The translations under genes and the position numbers were made by a program. Of a stretch of 64,000 nt of DNA, positions 1-7,691 are shown piece after piece; position 1 is the first letter of the stretch, and each line of letters begins with the position of its first letter. Source of the DNA: Candidatus Nitronauta litoralis (lineage in GTDB: Bacteria > Nitrospinota > Nitrospinia > Nitrospinales > Nitrospinaceae); contig CP048685.1 of the NCBI GenBank assembly GCA_015698285.1, forward strand, positions 496,001 through 560,000, in the 5' to 3' direction. The notes under the pieces are model-generated. The model was not told where the DNA came from, did no database searches, and saw only the letters and a list, made by a program, of their open reading frames with translations.

Positions 1-184
1 AGGGGCGGAAATGACGCGGCCCATAACTGCGACCATAATTAAATCCAAAACCCGGAGACCCGAAAAAGAAACCAAAATGACTGCCTCCGACCTGTTTCAC
101 CTTATAATTGGGTCCAGCATTCGCGGTTGATGTCAACGTGAGTGCTAATAGTAGAGCCGCTGGTATGATCCATTTGGTCTTCAT
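1..184 (-). CDS. Small secreted glycine/aromatic-rich protein, 3' end outside window
   Basis: Reading the minus strand from an ATG at 184 gives an open frame that runs off the left edge. It begins MKTKWIIPAALLLALTLTS, a clean Sec signal peptide with a cleavage site after TANA, followed by a short mature part rich in Gly, Phe, Tyr and His. An AGGAGG ribosome binding site lies at about 190-195. I do not recognise a family; the composition resembles small periplasmic or outer-surface proteins of unknown role. At least 61 residues are visible and the C-terminus is missing. Confidence 0.7.
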   Translation of the reverse strand, partial: MKTKWIIPAALLLALTLTSTANAGPNYKVKQVGGSHFGFFFGSPGFGFNYGRSYGPRHFRP

Positions 185-442
185 GGCGAGTCCTCCTATG
201 TTCAGCGCGGTTGATTTTGGTGCGCCGGGATTGCCTTCAGTTCTAAATATATCCCCCACCATTTTTAATGTCAATTTTATTATCAAATTTATAAATTAAT
301 TTTTATTCATTTTTCAAGGCTTTTGGATTATATATATATGGATAAAGGTGCCCATAACAATACATTGAGGCCCTTTTTTAGTATTTACCCTGCCGATTCG
401 CCATTCCCTGCGGATCATTTGAAGTGAGAGGAGAGGATATTT
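185..442. other. Intergenic region between divergent genes
   Basis: This 258-base AT-rich stretch separates the leftward secreted protein from the rightward winged-helix gene, so both promoters must lie here. It contains long A/T tracts and a TATATATATGG run near 330-342. I see no convincing paired -35/-10 boxes and no operator repeat. The short open frame through it has poor coding character and was not accepted. Confidence 0.5.
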
Positions 443-874
443 ATGGTTGAGGACGAATTAAAATACACCGAGGATCAGCGTCGAGAATATCTGAACATGA
501 TCGATCGGGTCGGGCGCAACTGGCTTGAAGTATTTGAGGGAGATTCCGACTTTTACAGTACCGCGTACTGGGATTTGTTAACCGGTATCTGGAAACAGGG
601 AGGTGAAGCCCGCAAGACCGACGCAACACGCCTGATGCTGGGAATCAAAAGCGCGCAAACCGCTTCAAAGTATCTGGAAACAGCAATCGAACGCGGGTTT
701 CTATTAGAAAAGGAAAACCCGAAGGATGCTCGATCACGATTGGTGGCTCTCACCGCTAAAATGAAAAGCAAACTGGACCTGTTTTTCGACAAGGCTGTCA
801 CAGAGTTAAAAGTCTCCAGCGAACAGGTGAGAGCCAAAGAACCTCTATCGGTGGATCCCCGACCAACGACCTGA
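443..874 (+). CDS. MarR-like winged-helix protein
   Basis: A 143-residue cytoplasmic protein. Residues about 40-120 have the pattern of a MarR-type winged helix: helices around LLTGIWKQGG and TRLMLGIKSAQTASKYL (the recognition-helix position), then GFLLEKENPKDARSRLVALT, which matches the usual wing sequence in which an Asp-x-Arg-x-x-x-Val/Leu-x-Leu-Thr strand follows a basic turn. A strong GAGGAGAGGA ribosome binding site precedes the ATG. It is transcribed alone, away from the secreted gene to the left, which it might regulate; that is a guess. A MarR-family transcription factor is the best call, but the N-terminal dimerisation helix is short. Confidence 0.65.
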   Translation: MVEDELKYTEDQRREYLNMIDRVGRNWLEVFEGDSDFYSTAYWDLLTGIWKQGGEARKTDATRLMLGIKSAQTASKYLETAIERGFLLEKENPKDARSRLVALTAKMKSKLDLFFDKAVTELKVSSEQVRAKEPLSVDPRPTT

Positions 875-980
875 TTTTAAAACTCCACTAAATTAATTTT
901 GGTTCGCGAGCTTATCTTTTTATAGAGGCTGGGAGTACCGTGTAAGGAATCAATTAAATCCTTGAACATTTATCCTGAGG

Positions 981-1241
981 TCAGATTTCTTCAGCAGGCT
1001 GGCTGGAGCATGAGGTGGAAGAAAACTCAAGCACCAAAGGATTGTCACGAGTAGTCTGATTGATATCCACATCATGGGCCAGAGGAAGGTAATCGTGTAG
1101 CCCACCCAATCGAACGCTGTGCACACCGCCGGGAATTTCCAGCACCTGTTCCTGGCCGGATTCATCCCGGTTGTATCCCATACCTTCGTCGTCCACTAAA
1201 ACCCGCCTGCGGCCTGCAAACTTTACCAATACAAATTCCAT
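981..1241 (-). CDS. Small conserved-looking protein, beta-rich
   Basis: 86 residues with no signal peptide. The N-terminal 55 residues alternate hydrophobic and charged positions (MEFVLVKFAGRRRVLVDDEG, then QVLEIPGGVHSVRLGG), which looks like a small beta-sandwich of the PEGA type, where a strand-Gly-x-His/Tyr-x-Val turn is typical. The tail, ending SSTSCSSQPAEEI, looks disordered. A GGAG ribosome binding site sits at the normal distance upstream. It is monocistronic. I do not know its function; the PEGA resemblance is by eye only. Confidence 0.55.
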   Translation of the reverse strand: MEFVLVKFAGRRRVLVDDEGMGYNRDESGQEQVLEIPGGVHSVRLGGLHDYLPLAHDVDINQTTRDNPLVLEFSSTSCSSQPAEEI

Positions 1242-1415
1242 TGCCAGCTCCAGAATAATAATAGTCTATATTCAAATTTGACGGGATTTTTGGAGACCGG
1301 TCAAGCCATTTTATAAACTTCTTGTTGAAATTTTTTCAGGTCATACCTGAGTCCGGATGGGAACCTTCATCATCTCTTAAAAATTGCTTATGAAGTGCGG
1401 AGGATTCGATAACGC

Positions 1416-1679
1416 GTGGATCGAAAACCTAAATTCGCGCAGGTTTTCCTGCCCATCGAAATCCGAAATCCCGAATTGGCAACAAAGGCCAGTTGCTCAA
1501 AAATTGTAACGGTGTCAACAACCGGGGACGAATTGAAATTTACCTGCTCCCCTGCAATCCCGGCGCAGATTTCAATCCATGAAATTAAGGAGGTCCCCCG
1601 CCACCGGGAACGTTACGATTTCTTGTCCGTCGAATTTTATAAGCTGAATCAGCCGAACCTTCTTTTTCTCGAAAAATGA
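1416..1679 (+). CDS. Hypothetical small protein, GTG start
   Basis: An 87-residue frame opening with GTG, with a GGAGG box about 12 bases upstream. The sequence has reasonable protein character (FAQVFLPIEIRNPELATKASCSKIVTV) but no family I can name. Its last 95 bases overlap, tail to tail, the end of the lipoprotein gene on the other strand. That lipoprotein's C-terminal 30 residues look like the antisense of this gene. Either the two genes genuinely overlap, or one of them has been altered by a rearrangement here. Confidence 0.4.
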   Translation: MDRKPKFAQVFLPIEIRNPELATKASCSKIVTVSTTGDELKFTCSPAIPAQISIHEIKEVPRHRERYDFLSVEFYKLNQPNLLFLEK

Positions 1680-2580
1680 AATAAAGACACTCTTGCGAGC
1701 GATTTGCTTTATAGGCATTATTTATTGAAGTTCGTTTATCCTCAGCGTTTTCAAGAGCATCGTTTGCAGCTTTAGCGTACTGCCTTAACGCGGCTCTTGT
1801 TTTAGCCGATTCGGGGTAGGTCAGTTCGATATAACGCTGGATGTCGTCGCGCACGCCGTCGTTGTCCGAGTCTATGCCGAGCAGGGTCGCTTTGCCCGCT
1901 TCACCGGGGTCCGGCGGTAAATCCAAAATGCGGTACGCCACCTGTTCGGTATCGCTCGCACCACTCGGAGCCGTGACGGTCACGATGATAGTGTACTCCC
2001 CTGCAGGCAACGGGTCCGCCGGAAGACACGAGGCGGACGCACTCCCCACGTTGCAACTGACTGGCACAACATTGCCGTTCACGCTAATGGCTATCCAGCT
2101 TTGAACAACACCAAGCCCGTCTCCATAACTGAACACGATGTCCTGATCTGATCGTTCAATCACTCCCTGATCCGAGGGTGCGGTGATGGTGATATCCACT
2201 GCCGTCACTGGAGGTGTCGACACTTCTCCAATCCATTCCCACAACACCGCAATCCGGCCTTCATTGTCCTCAACATAGGGAGCCCAATTCGGGTTACCGT
2301 TGGTAACGAACGTTTTGCGGACACGGAACACCTTCCCGTTCCTGAGCACACAGCTGTTTTTGACATAAGTAATGCCCTCCGTGTTGTCATAGTCGATTAA
2401 AGCTCCATTGTTACTGCACTGGGGGAAGGAAGAAACTGCGGCATCCTTTAATTGCCGGGCCGCATTCAGGTGCGGGTTTCCCAGCGATGTCGCTCGGGTA
2501 ACCCCCGAGGTGCATGCTGAAAACAACAGCGAGAAGGAAAGGATAAAAACGGTTGTCGCCACGCGGAAACGGATAAACAT
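1585..2580 (-). CDS. Putative lipoprotein with Ig-like and thrombospondin-type-3-like segment
   Basis: The chosen ATG at 2580 follows an AGGGGGTG box and gives a signal peptide ending in a lipobox (LLFSAC), so the protein should be lipidated. Residues about 120-215 look like an Ig-like beta domain (PVTAVDITITAPSDQG to YTIIVTVTAPSG). A Ca-binding-like DSDNDGVRDD motif follows, then a helical ERYIELTYPESAKTRAALRQ-type segment ending at SQECLYFI. The last 30 residues (FREKEG to PGGGGPP) do not resemble the rest and overlap the convergent gene at 1416-1679. The true C-terminus may have been lost. Function unknown; probably envelope-associated. Confidence 0.6.
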   Translation of the reverse strand: MFIRFRVATTVFILSFSLLFSACTSGVTRATSLGNPHLNAARQLKDAAVSSFPQCSNNGALIDYDNTEGITYVKNSCVLRNGKVFRVRKTFVTNGNPNWAPYVEDNEGRIAVLWEWIGEVSTPPVTAVDITITAPSDQGVIERSDQDIVFSYGDGLGVVQSWIAISVNGNVVPVSCNVGSASASCLPADPLPAGEYTIIVTVTAPSGASDTEQVAYRILDLPPDPGEAGKATLLGIDSDNDGVRDDIQRYIELTYPESAKTRAALRQYAKAANDALENAEDKRTSINNAYKANRSQECLYFIFREKEGSADSAYKIRRTRNRNVPGGGGPP

Positions 2581-2729
2581 GTCACCCCCTGAAAATATTG
2601 GTAACATGAAAAATTACTTGATTTAATTTTGAAATTGGATACAGGCTAACAGTGTTTTCTGAAGGATGCCATCGGTTTTTTTTCAAAAATTATCTATTGA
2701 AAACCCATTCCAGAGAAACTGTACTGATA

Positions 2730-3461
2730 TCAATATTTCTTCCCAACATCTTTGGCGCAGCGGAACCCGAGGAAATTGTAACGGGCATCGGGTGCCATGA
2801 AATTGCGAGCGTAGGTGGGTGAATAATCAATCTTCAGATGCGACTGGTACAAACCGCCGCGGATCACCTTGAACTGGTTACGTTCCGCCTCGGGCATACC
2901 GGGATAATCCCAATCAGAAGCGGTCCATTCCCACACATTGTGCCCCATGCCATACACCCCGTAAGGGCTGATCCATTCCGGACGCTCATCTACTTCTTCG
3001 GGAAGAAAACCTGAGAACCCGTTATTGGGGTGATCCTGATACAAACCCCACGGCCACTTGCGACCATCCGTCCCGCGCGCTGTCTTTTCCCATTCGATCT
3101 CGGTTGGCAGGCGTTTGGCCTGCGCCCTGCAATATTGATCAGCCTGGGACCATGTAATTTCCTGCGCAGGGTAGTTACCTTTTCCTGCAAACGGTGGGTA
3201 ATCCTTATCCCACTTTTTAAAATCCTCGCGGGTGACTTCAAACCGGTCGATCAAAAACGCCGGCTGGTCGACCTTCTTACCGAGTAATGTCCTGGGATCT
3301 TTGGGAGACCCCATGATGAATTTTCCAGCGGGAATATAAACCATGTCTTGCGGTACTGTCACCCCTTCCGGCACTGACACTTGAATCTGCTCGACGCTTT
3401 CGCCACCACAGGCAGTCAGAAAAATCAGTGCAAACCCGACAACCCACTTTCGGGGAATCAT
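2730..3461 (-). CDS. SUMF1/FGE-fold lipoprotein lacking catalytic cysteines
   Basis: 243 residues. A lipobox (FLTACGG) near residue 18 predicts a lipoprotein. The rest is a formylglycine-generating-enzyme (SUMF1) fold: DMVYIPAGKFIMGS, then RLPTEIEWEKTARG, GHNVWEWTASDW, and the C-terminal ARYNFLGFRCAKD block. In genuine formylglycine-generating enzymes the RGG motif is followed by two copper-binding cysteines; here it reads RGGLYQSHLKIDYSPTYAR with no Cys. It is therefore probably a non-catalytic member used for binding or scaffolding. Its ATG overlaps the stop of the upstream sulfite-oxidase-like gene by four bases, so the two are translationally coupled and likely act together in the periplasm. 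Confidence 0.85.
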   Translation of the reverse strand: MIPRKWVVGFALIFLTACGGESVEQIQVSVPEGVTVPQDMVYIPAGKFIMGSPKDPRTLLGKKVDQPAFLIDRFEVTREDFKKWDKDYPPFAGKGNYPAQEITWSQADQYCRAQAKRLPTEIEWEKTARGTDGRKWPWGLYQDHPNNGFSGFLPEEVDERPEWISPYGVYGMGHNVWEWTASDWDYPGMPEAERNQFKVIRGGLYQSHLKIDYSPTYARNFMAPDARYNFLGFRCAKDVGKKY

Positions 3462-4264
3462 GACTTTTTATTTTGCGGAGTATCAACTGGTTTTTCATGA
3501 GTGGGGTTTGAATCCGGCCGCTTATCGAAAAAATGGAACACTTCCCCACCGCTGATGGGAAGTGGCCGTTTGCCGTAATCAAGGGGATGATCGATTCCAG
3601 GCTGGATGGTGCCGTCCACCGAGTAGGGCCCTGTGTCGGCCCAGTAATTGCGTTTGCGGTCCTCGGTGAATGTGATCGAGGTGATGTACTTTATATTTTT
3701 ATAACCGTATTTATAGGGAGCGATCAGGCGCAGAGGGTGACCATGGTCTGCCGACAAGGGCTGGCTGTTCATCCTCAAAACCATCAAGACCCGCGGCCTT
3801 AACAACTCGTCGATTCGGTAACTTTCGTAATACGTGTCTGCTGACTGAAAATAGACATAGCGCGCTTTGGGGTCGGGTTTTACGTGGTCTATTATTTCCT
3901 GAAACCGGAACCCTTCCCAAAGCGCCTTGGCCGACCAGCATTCCACACATTTGAGGCGCGAGGTTTGTTTCACCCGCTTGAACCCGAACAAATCTTCGTA
4001 CGCAAAGTTTTCAGGAGAATCGACAAGTCCGCCAACCTTCAACCGCCAGGCACTCATGTCGACGCCTTCAAAGGGCACGGCACTTCTGATATAGAATCCG
4101 GGAATGTCACGGTTTTGCAGATAATTCGGAGGGATATTCTTATCGTTCTGAAATTTTATGGTGGCAGAGGATGATGCTGGCTTTAGCAATGAGAGGGACC
4201 CCAGGGAGATCGCCTTGAGCAATGTCCGTCGGTCGATCTGTAATCTGGCCCACCAGGGTTTCAT
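3458..4264 (-). CDS. Sulfite-oxidase-like molybdopterin protein, Tat-exported
   Basis: 268 residues. The N-terminus has a twin-arginine signal (DRRTLLKAISLGSL). The body matches the sulfite oxidase / MsrP (YedY) molybdopterin domain: a predicted Mo-ligand Cys in SRLKCVECWSAKALWEGF, then DHGHPLRLIAPYKYGYKNIKYI, which is the typical cofactor-binding and strand segment. The C-terminal dimerisation domain of eukaryotic sulfite oxidase is absent, as in YedY. A partner haem membrane subunit (MsrQ) is not adjacent. The gene starts one base inside the dapB stop (TAATG) and ends overlapping the SUMF1 lipoprotein. The substrate cannot be read from sequence. Confidence 0.85.
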   Translation of the reverse strand: MKPWWARLQIDRRTLLKAISLGSLSLLKPASSSATIKFQNDKNIPPNYLQNRDIPGFYIRSAVPFEGVDMSAWRLKVGGLVDSPENFAYEDLFGFKRVKQTSRLKCVECWSAKALWEGFRFQEIIDHVKPDPKARYVYFQSADTYYESYRIDELLRPRVLMVLRMNSQPLSADHGHPLRLIAPYKYGYKNIKYITSITFTEDRKRNYWADTGPYSVDGTIQPGIDHPLDYGKRPLPISGGEVFHFFDKRPDSNPTHEKPVDTPQNKKS

Positions 4265-5073
4265 TATTTTTCTCGCAGCCCCAGGACATCCTGCATGTCA
4301 TAGAGACCCGGCTTCTGGTTCACCAGCCACGCCGCTGCATGCACCGCACCGCGGGCAAAGGTGTCGCGACTTTGCGCCTTGTGGAATAGTTCCAGCGTTT
4401 CACCCATCCCGCCAAATATCACGCGGTGTTCACCGACAATATCGCCTGCCCGGACTGTGTGGACGCCGATTTCTTCCACCGTACGTCCTTCAGAAAATCC
4501 GTGTCTGCCATAAACACCGACTTCTTTGAGGTTCCGGTCGAGTGCATCGGCAATGACTTCAGACAATCGTACTGCCGTCCCGGAGGGAGCGTCTTTTTTA
4601 AATTTGTGGTGAGCTTCTACAATTTCGACATCGTAATTGTTGCCCAGGATACGGGCCACATCACCCGCGATTTTGAATAGCACGTTGACCCCGATACTCA
4701 TGTTGGGTGCCAGCACAATTCGGGTGGTTTCGGAGGCTTTCTTGATTTTTGCCTTCTGGTCCTCAGAAAACCCGGTGGTCCCAAATACCACGGCTTTGCC
4801 CTTGGCAACGACTGCATCCAGTGTCTTCATACTGGAATCCGGCGTCGAAAAATCAATCACCACATCGGCCCCATCGAGAACGGTCGACAAATCTTCCAGA
4901 ATGACCTGGCCGTTTTTACCAAGGCCCGCCACCTCGCCGAGATCCTGCCCCAGCGCTGGATGGCCAGCCATCTCGGTACCGCCTCCAGGCTCCGTATCCG
5001 GTGAATCGACAATGCAGGACGAAATGACCTTGCCCATGCGACCTGCTACTCCCACCACTGCAACTTTAACCAC
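4264..5073 (-). CDS. dapB: 4-hydroxy-tetrahydrodipicolinate reductase
   Basis: Catalyses NAD(P)H-dependent reduction in the diaminopimelate/lysine pathway, in the cytoplasm. The protein opens with the dinucleotide-binding VAVVGVAGRMGK motif and carries the DapB signature EAHHKFKKDAPSGTA with the catalytic His and Lys; GTTGFSE is also typical. I chose GTG at 5073 because an AGGAGG box ends four bases upstream and the family starts right at this Rossmann strand; the frame stays open another 15 codons upstream. Length about 269 residues is normal. It lies downstream of dapA and dapF and overlaps the molybdoprotein gene by one base. Confidence 0.95.
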   Translation of the reverse strand: MVKVAVVGVAGRMGKVISSCIVDSPDTEPGGGTEMAGHPALGQDLGEVAGLGKNGQVILEDLSTVLDGADVVIDFSTPDSSMKTLDAVVAKGKAVVFGTTGFSEDQKAKIKKASETTRIVLAPNMSIGVNVLFKIAGDVARILGNNYDVEIVEAHHKFKKDAPSGTAVRLSEVIADALDRNLKEVGVYGRHGFSEGRTVEEIGVHTVRAGDIVGEHRVIFGGMGETLELFHKAQSRDTFARGAVHAAAWLVNQKPGLYDMQDVLGLREK

Positions 5074-5286
5074 AATGCCTCCTGAGTTAAAAACTGTAAA
5101 CCGGTTCCATCTTAGCAAAACCGGCGACCTGTTGAAAGTTGCTCAATGCCGGAAAAAATGTCCGAAAAAAAAAGGCCGCTTGCTTAAATTCACCCGATGA
5201 ACGACCGATGAATTAACAAGAGACCCTTTTGTAGAAATTTTCTGGACTAACTTCCTAAACTTAAACAAAAACGGACGACCTGAAAC

Positions 5287-6180
5287 TTATAGAAACATCA
5301 CCAGTCCGTAAGCCTCTAACGTTTTTTTGAGGATTTTCGTGTGCTCTTCGGACAATGGTGAGAGGGGTGGACGCAACTCTGGTCCGATCTTTCCCATCAG
5401 GTACAACGCCGTTTTCACCGGGACCGGGTTCGTATCGATAAATAAATCCCTGTTCATTCGCATCAGATCAAAGTGCAGTTTTCTTGCATCGTCGATTCGC
5501 CCTTCAGAGGCAGCGGAACAAAGGTCGGCCATCTGTCGTGGCAGGACATTGGCTGTCACCGAAATCACCCCTTTCCCGCCGATCGCCAGGATCGGCCAGA
5601 GCAGGCCATCGTCCCCGGACAAGACAGAAAATTCAGGTCCACAGGAATCGACAATCTGGCTGATCTGCATGAGATCACCGGACGCTTCCTTGATGCCGAC
5701 AATATTACCAGTATCGCTGGCAAGGCGTGCAACCGTATCGGCTTTCATATCGACTGAAGTGCGTCCCGGTACGTTGTATAAAATAATCGGCAGATCTGTT
5801 TCTTTGGCAACGGCTCGAAAATGATCGTACAACCCCTGTTGCGACGGTTTGTTGTAGTAAGGCGTGATCAGAAGCGAACCATCGGCCCCCACTTCCTGAG
5901 CCGCCTGCGTGAGCTGGATGGCCTCGCGGGTGGAGTTTGAGCCGGTTCCCGCCAGAACGGGTATCTTGCCCTTGCAAATCTCAACGGCAATCTTAATCAC
6001 CTGTGTGTGTTCTTCATGGGTGAGAGTCGCAGACTCTCCGGTTGTGCCACAGGGCACAATGCCCTGGGTGCCATTGTCGATATGGAACTGCAGTAGATTA
6101 CGAAACGCTTCTTCGTCCAATCCACCGTCCTTGAATGGGGTGACAATGGCGACAAAAGAACCGGTCATTAAATTGCTCAT
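5287..6180 (-). CDS. dapA: 4-hydroxy-tetrahydrodipicolinate synthase
   Basis: 297 residues, full length. A TIM-barrel aldolase that condenses pyruvate with aspartate semialdehyde. Diagnostic motifs are GTTGESATLTHEEH, the YNVPGRTS segment with the catalytic Tyr, and GIKEASGDL with the Schiff-base Lys. Two possible starts (ATG 6180 or ATG 6168, giving MTGSFVAIVTPF) cannot be separated by their ribosome binding sites; the shorter one matches the usual family N-terminus. It is the middle gene of dapF-dapA-dapB, with 213 bases before dapB. Confidence 0.96.
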   Translation of the reverse strand: MSNLMTGSFVAIVTPFKDGGLDEEAFRNLLQFHIDNGTQGIVPCGTTGESATLTHEEHTQVIKIAVEICKGKIPVLAGTGSNSTREAIQLTQAAQEVGADGSLLITPYYNKPSQQGLYDHFRAVAKETDLPIILYNVPGRTSVDMKADTVARLASDTGNIVGIKEASGDLMQISQIVDSCGPEFSVLSGDDGLLWPILAIGGKGVISVTANVLPRQMADLCSAASEGRIDDARKLHFDLMRMNRDLFIDTNPVPVKTALYLMGKIGPELRPPLSPLSEEHTKILKKTLEAYGLVMFL

Positions 6181-6235
6181 GATGGCGTTGTGGGTTGAAA
6201 GTTCAATAAAGAGTGCGAGACATATATAACTTTAT

Positions 6236-7048
6236 TCAGAGTTCGACTATATGTCCTTCAAATGTGATCTTGGTCAGGCCTTCCAGATAAACATCGGGTT
6301 CGGAGTCACCCCCGTTTTCGATGTGGACTTTTAAAGTTTCCCCACCACGGGTTTCGACTTCCACAGGAGACTCGATTTGAAACCGCGCCGAGGCCAACAG
6401 GGCAGAGGCCACACAACCGGTTCCGCAGGCCAGGGTTTCATCTTCCACCCCGCGCTCATAGGTCCGGACTTTTAATGCCGATCCGTTTTTCTTTTCGACC
6501 AGGTTGACGTTGGTGCCTGCCGGGGCGAAAACATCGTGATACCGCACACCGCTCCCGATTCCTTTGATATCCTGTTCTTCCACATTATCGAAAAACAAAA
6601 TGGCATGGGGAACACCTGTGTTGATATGATCCACCTCGTATTGCTGTCCATTAAACGCAACATCCAGGCCTTTTTTGCGACCATGCGGTGCGGTAAGCTT
6701 GACCTTCACCATTGGGCCCTTTACATCCGCGCTGATAATACCGGCAACCGTATCAAAAGAATGCTGCGCCGGAGCAAACCCCTTTTCGAAGGCGTATCGC
6801 GCGACGCACCGCCCTCCGTTGCCACACATCTCAGCAGACGACCCATCATTGTTATAGAAGTCCCACTTGTAGTCCGCCTTGTCTGAGTTTTCGACAAAGA
6901 TCACACCATCCGCTCCGACAGAGCTTTTGGGCTCACAAACTTTTTTAACGAAATCAACCTTGATGTCATCGGCGATCAGGCTTTCGCGGTTGTCAATGAC
7001 GACAAAGTCATTGCCGCTTCCGCTCATTTTAGTAAATGGAATATTCAC
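6236..7048 (-). CDS. dapF: Diaminopimelate epimerase
   Basis: Interconverts LL- and meso-diaminopimelate. Both catalytic cysteines are present: CGNGGRC and ACGTGCVASA. The protein starts with the family-typical IPFTKMSGSGNDFVVIDN, so I placed the start at GTG 7048, behind an AAAGAGA box; the frame is open a further 24 codons upstream, but that part looks non-coding. About 270 residues, normal length. First gene of the lysine operon; the cupin gene at 7152 is divergent, so the promoter should lie in 7049-7151. Confidence 0.94.
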   Translation of the reverse strand: MNIPFTKMSGSGNDFVVIDNRESLIADDIKVDFVKKVCEPKSSVGADGVIFVENSDKADYKWDFYNNDGSSAEMCGNGGRCVARYAFEKGFAPAQHSFDTVAGIISADVKGPMVKVKLTAPHGRKKGLDVAFNGQQYEVDHINTGVPHAILFFDNVEEQDIKGIGSGVRYHDVFAPAGTNVNLVEKKNGSALKVRTYERGVEDETLACGTGCVASALLASARFQIESPVEVETRGGETLKVHIENGGDSEPDVYLEGLTKITFEGHIVEL

Positions 7049-7151
7049 AAGTATCTCTTTGGAAATTAAAGTGTCATTATTAATTAGATGGATTCTACCG
7101 CATTTGGTTTCAAACGGCAAAGCTTGGTAAACTGGGGGAAAGGAGGCCGCT

Positions 7152-7559
7152 ATGCCAGAATCTTATCCCGATAAAATTGTGCGAGTGAGACCCGGAGACG
7201 ATAATTTTGAGACCCGGCGCACCATGAACTACTTTACCGGTATTTCAGAGAACACCGCCGGATCCCAGGGCATCTCAATGAACCGTGTGGTGGTTCCGCC
7301 AGGTGGCAAACCCGCGCCACACAGTCATGTTGGTTTCGAGGCCGTGATTTACATCGTCTCCGGCCGCGTTGAAAATTTCTATGGAGATGGATTGAAGGAA
7401 TCGATCATCACCGAAGCAGGTGATTTCTTATACATACCACCCGGCGTACCCCATCAGCCGATCAACATGAGCGACACTGAAGAAGCTGTTGCCATCATCG
7501 CCCGCACCATCAGCGCCGAACGCGAAACCGATGAGCCGTATAATCCTGATGAATCTTAA
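7152..7559 (+). CDS. Single-domain cupin protein
   Basis: 135 residues forming one conserved beta-barrel. Cupin motif 1 is GGKPAPHSHVGFEAVIYIVSG, with metal-ligand candidates His, His and Glu. Motif 2 is GDFLYIPPGVPHQPIN, with the last His ligand. An AAAGGAGG ribosome binding site lies just upstream of the ATG. Cupins of this size are often metal-dependent isomerases or dioxygenases, or small-molecule sensors; nothing here decides which. Transcribed divergently from dapF and apparently alone. Confidence 0.85.
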   Translation: MPESYPDKIVRVRPGDDNFETRRTMNYFTGISENTAGSQGISMNRVVVPPGGKPAPHSHVGFEAVIYIVSGRVENFYGDGLKESIITEAGDFLYIPPGVPHQPINMSDTEEAVAIIARTISAERETDEPYNPDES

Positions 7560-7691
7560 TGAATTGATTTTATTGCAATTCGGATATAATAAAAACAACT
7601 TTTGCAAACTCGATAATAAGCTCCTTCCCTAATCCATTCGTTTTCTTAAATACCTTTCCTGCTTAAAACTTTCTAAACTTTATAAATCCCT

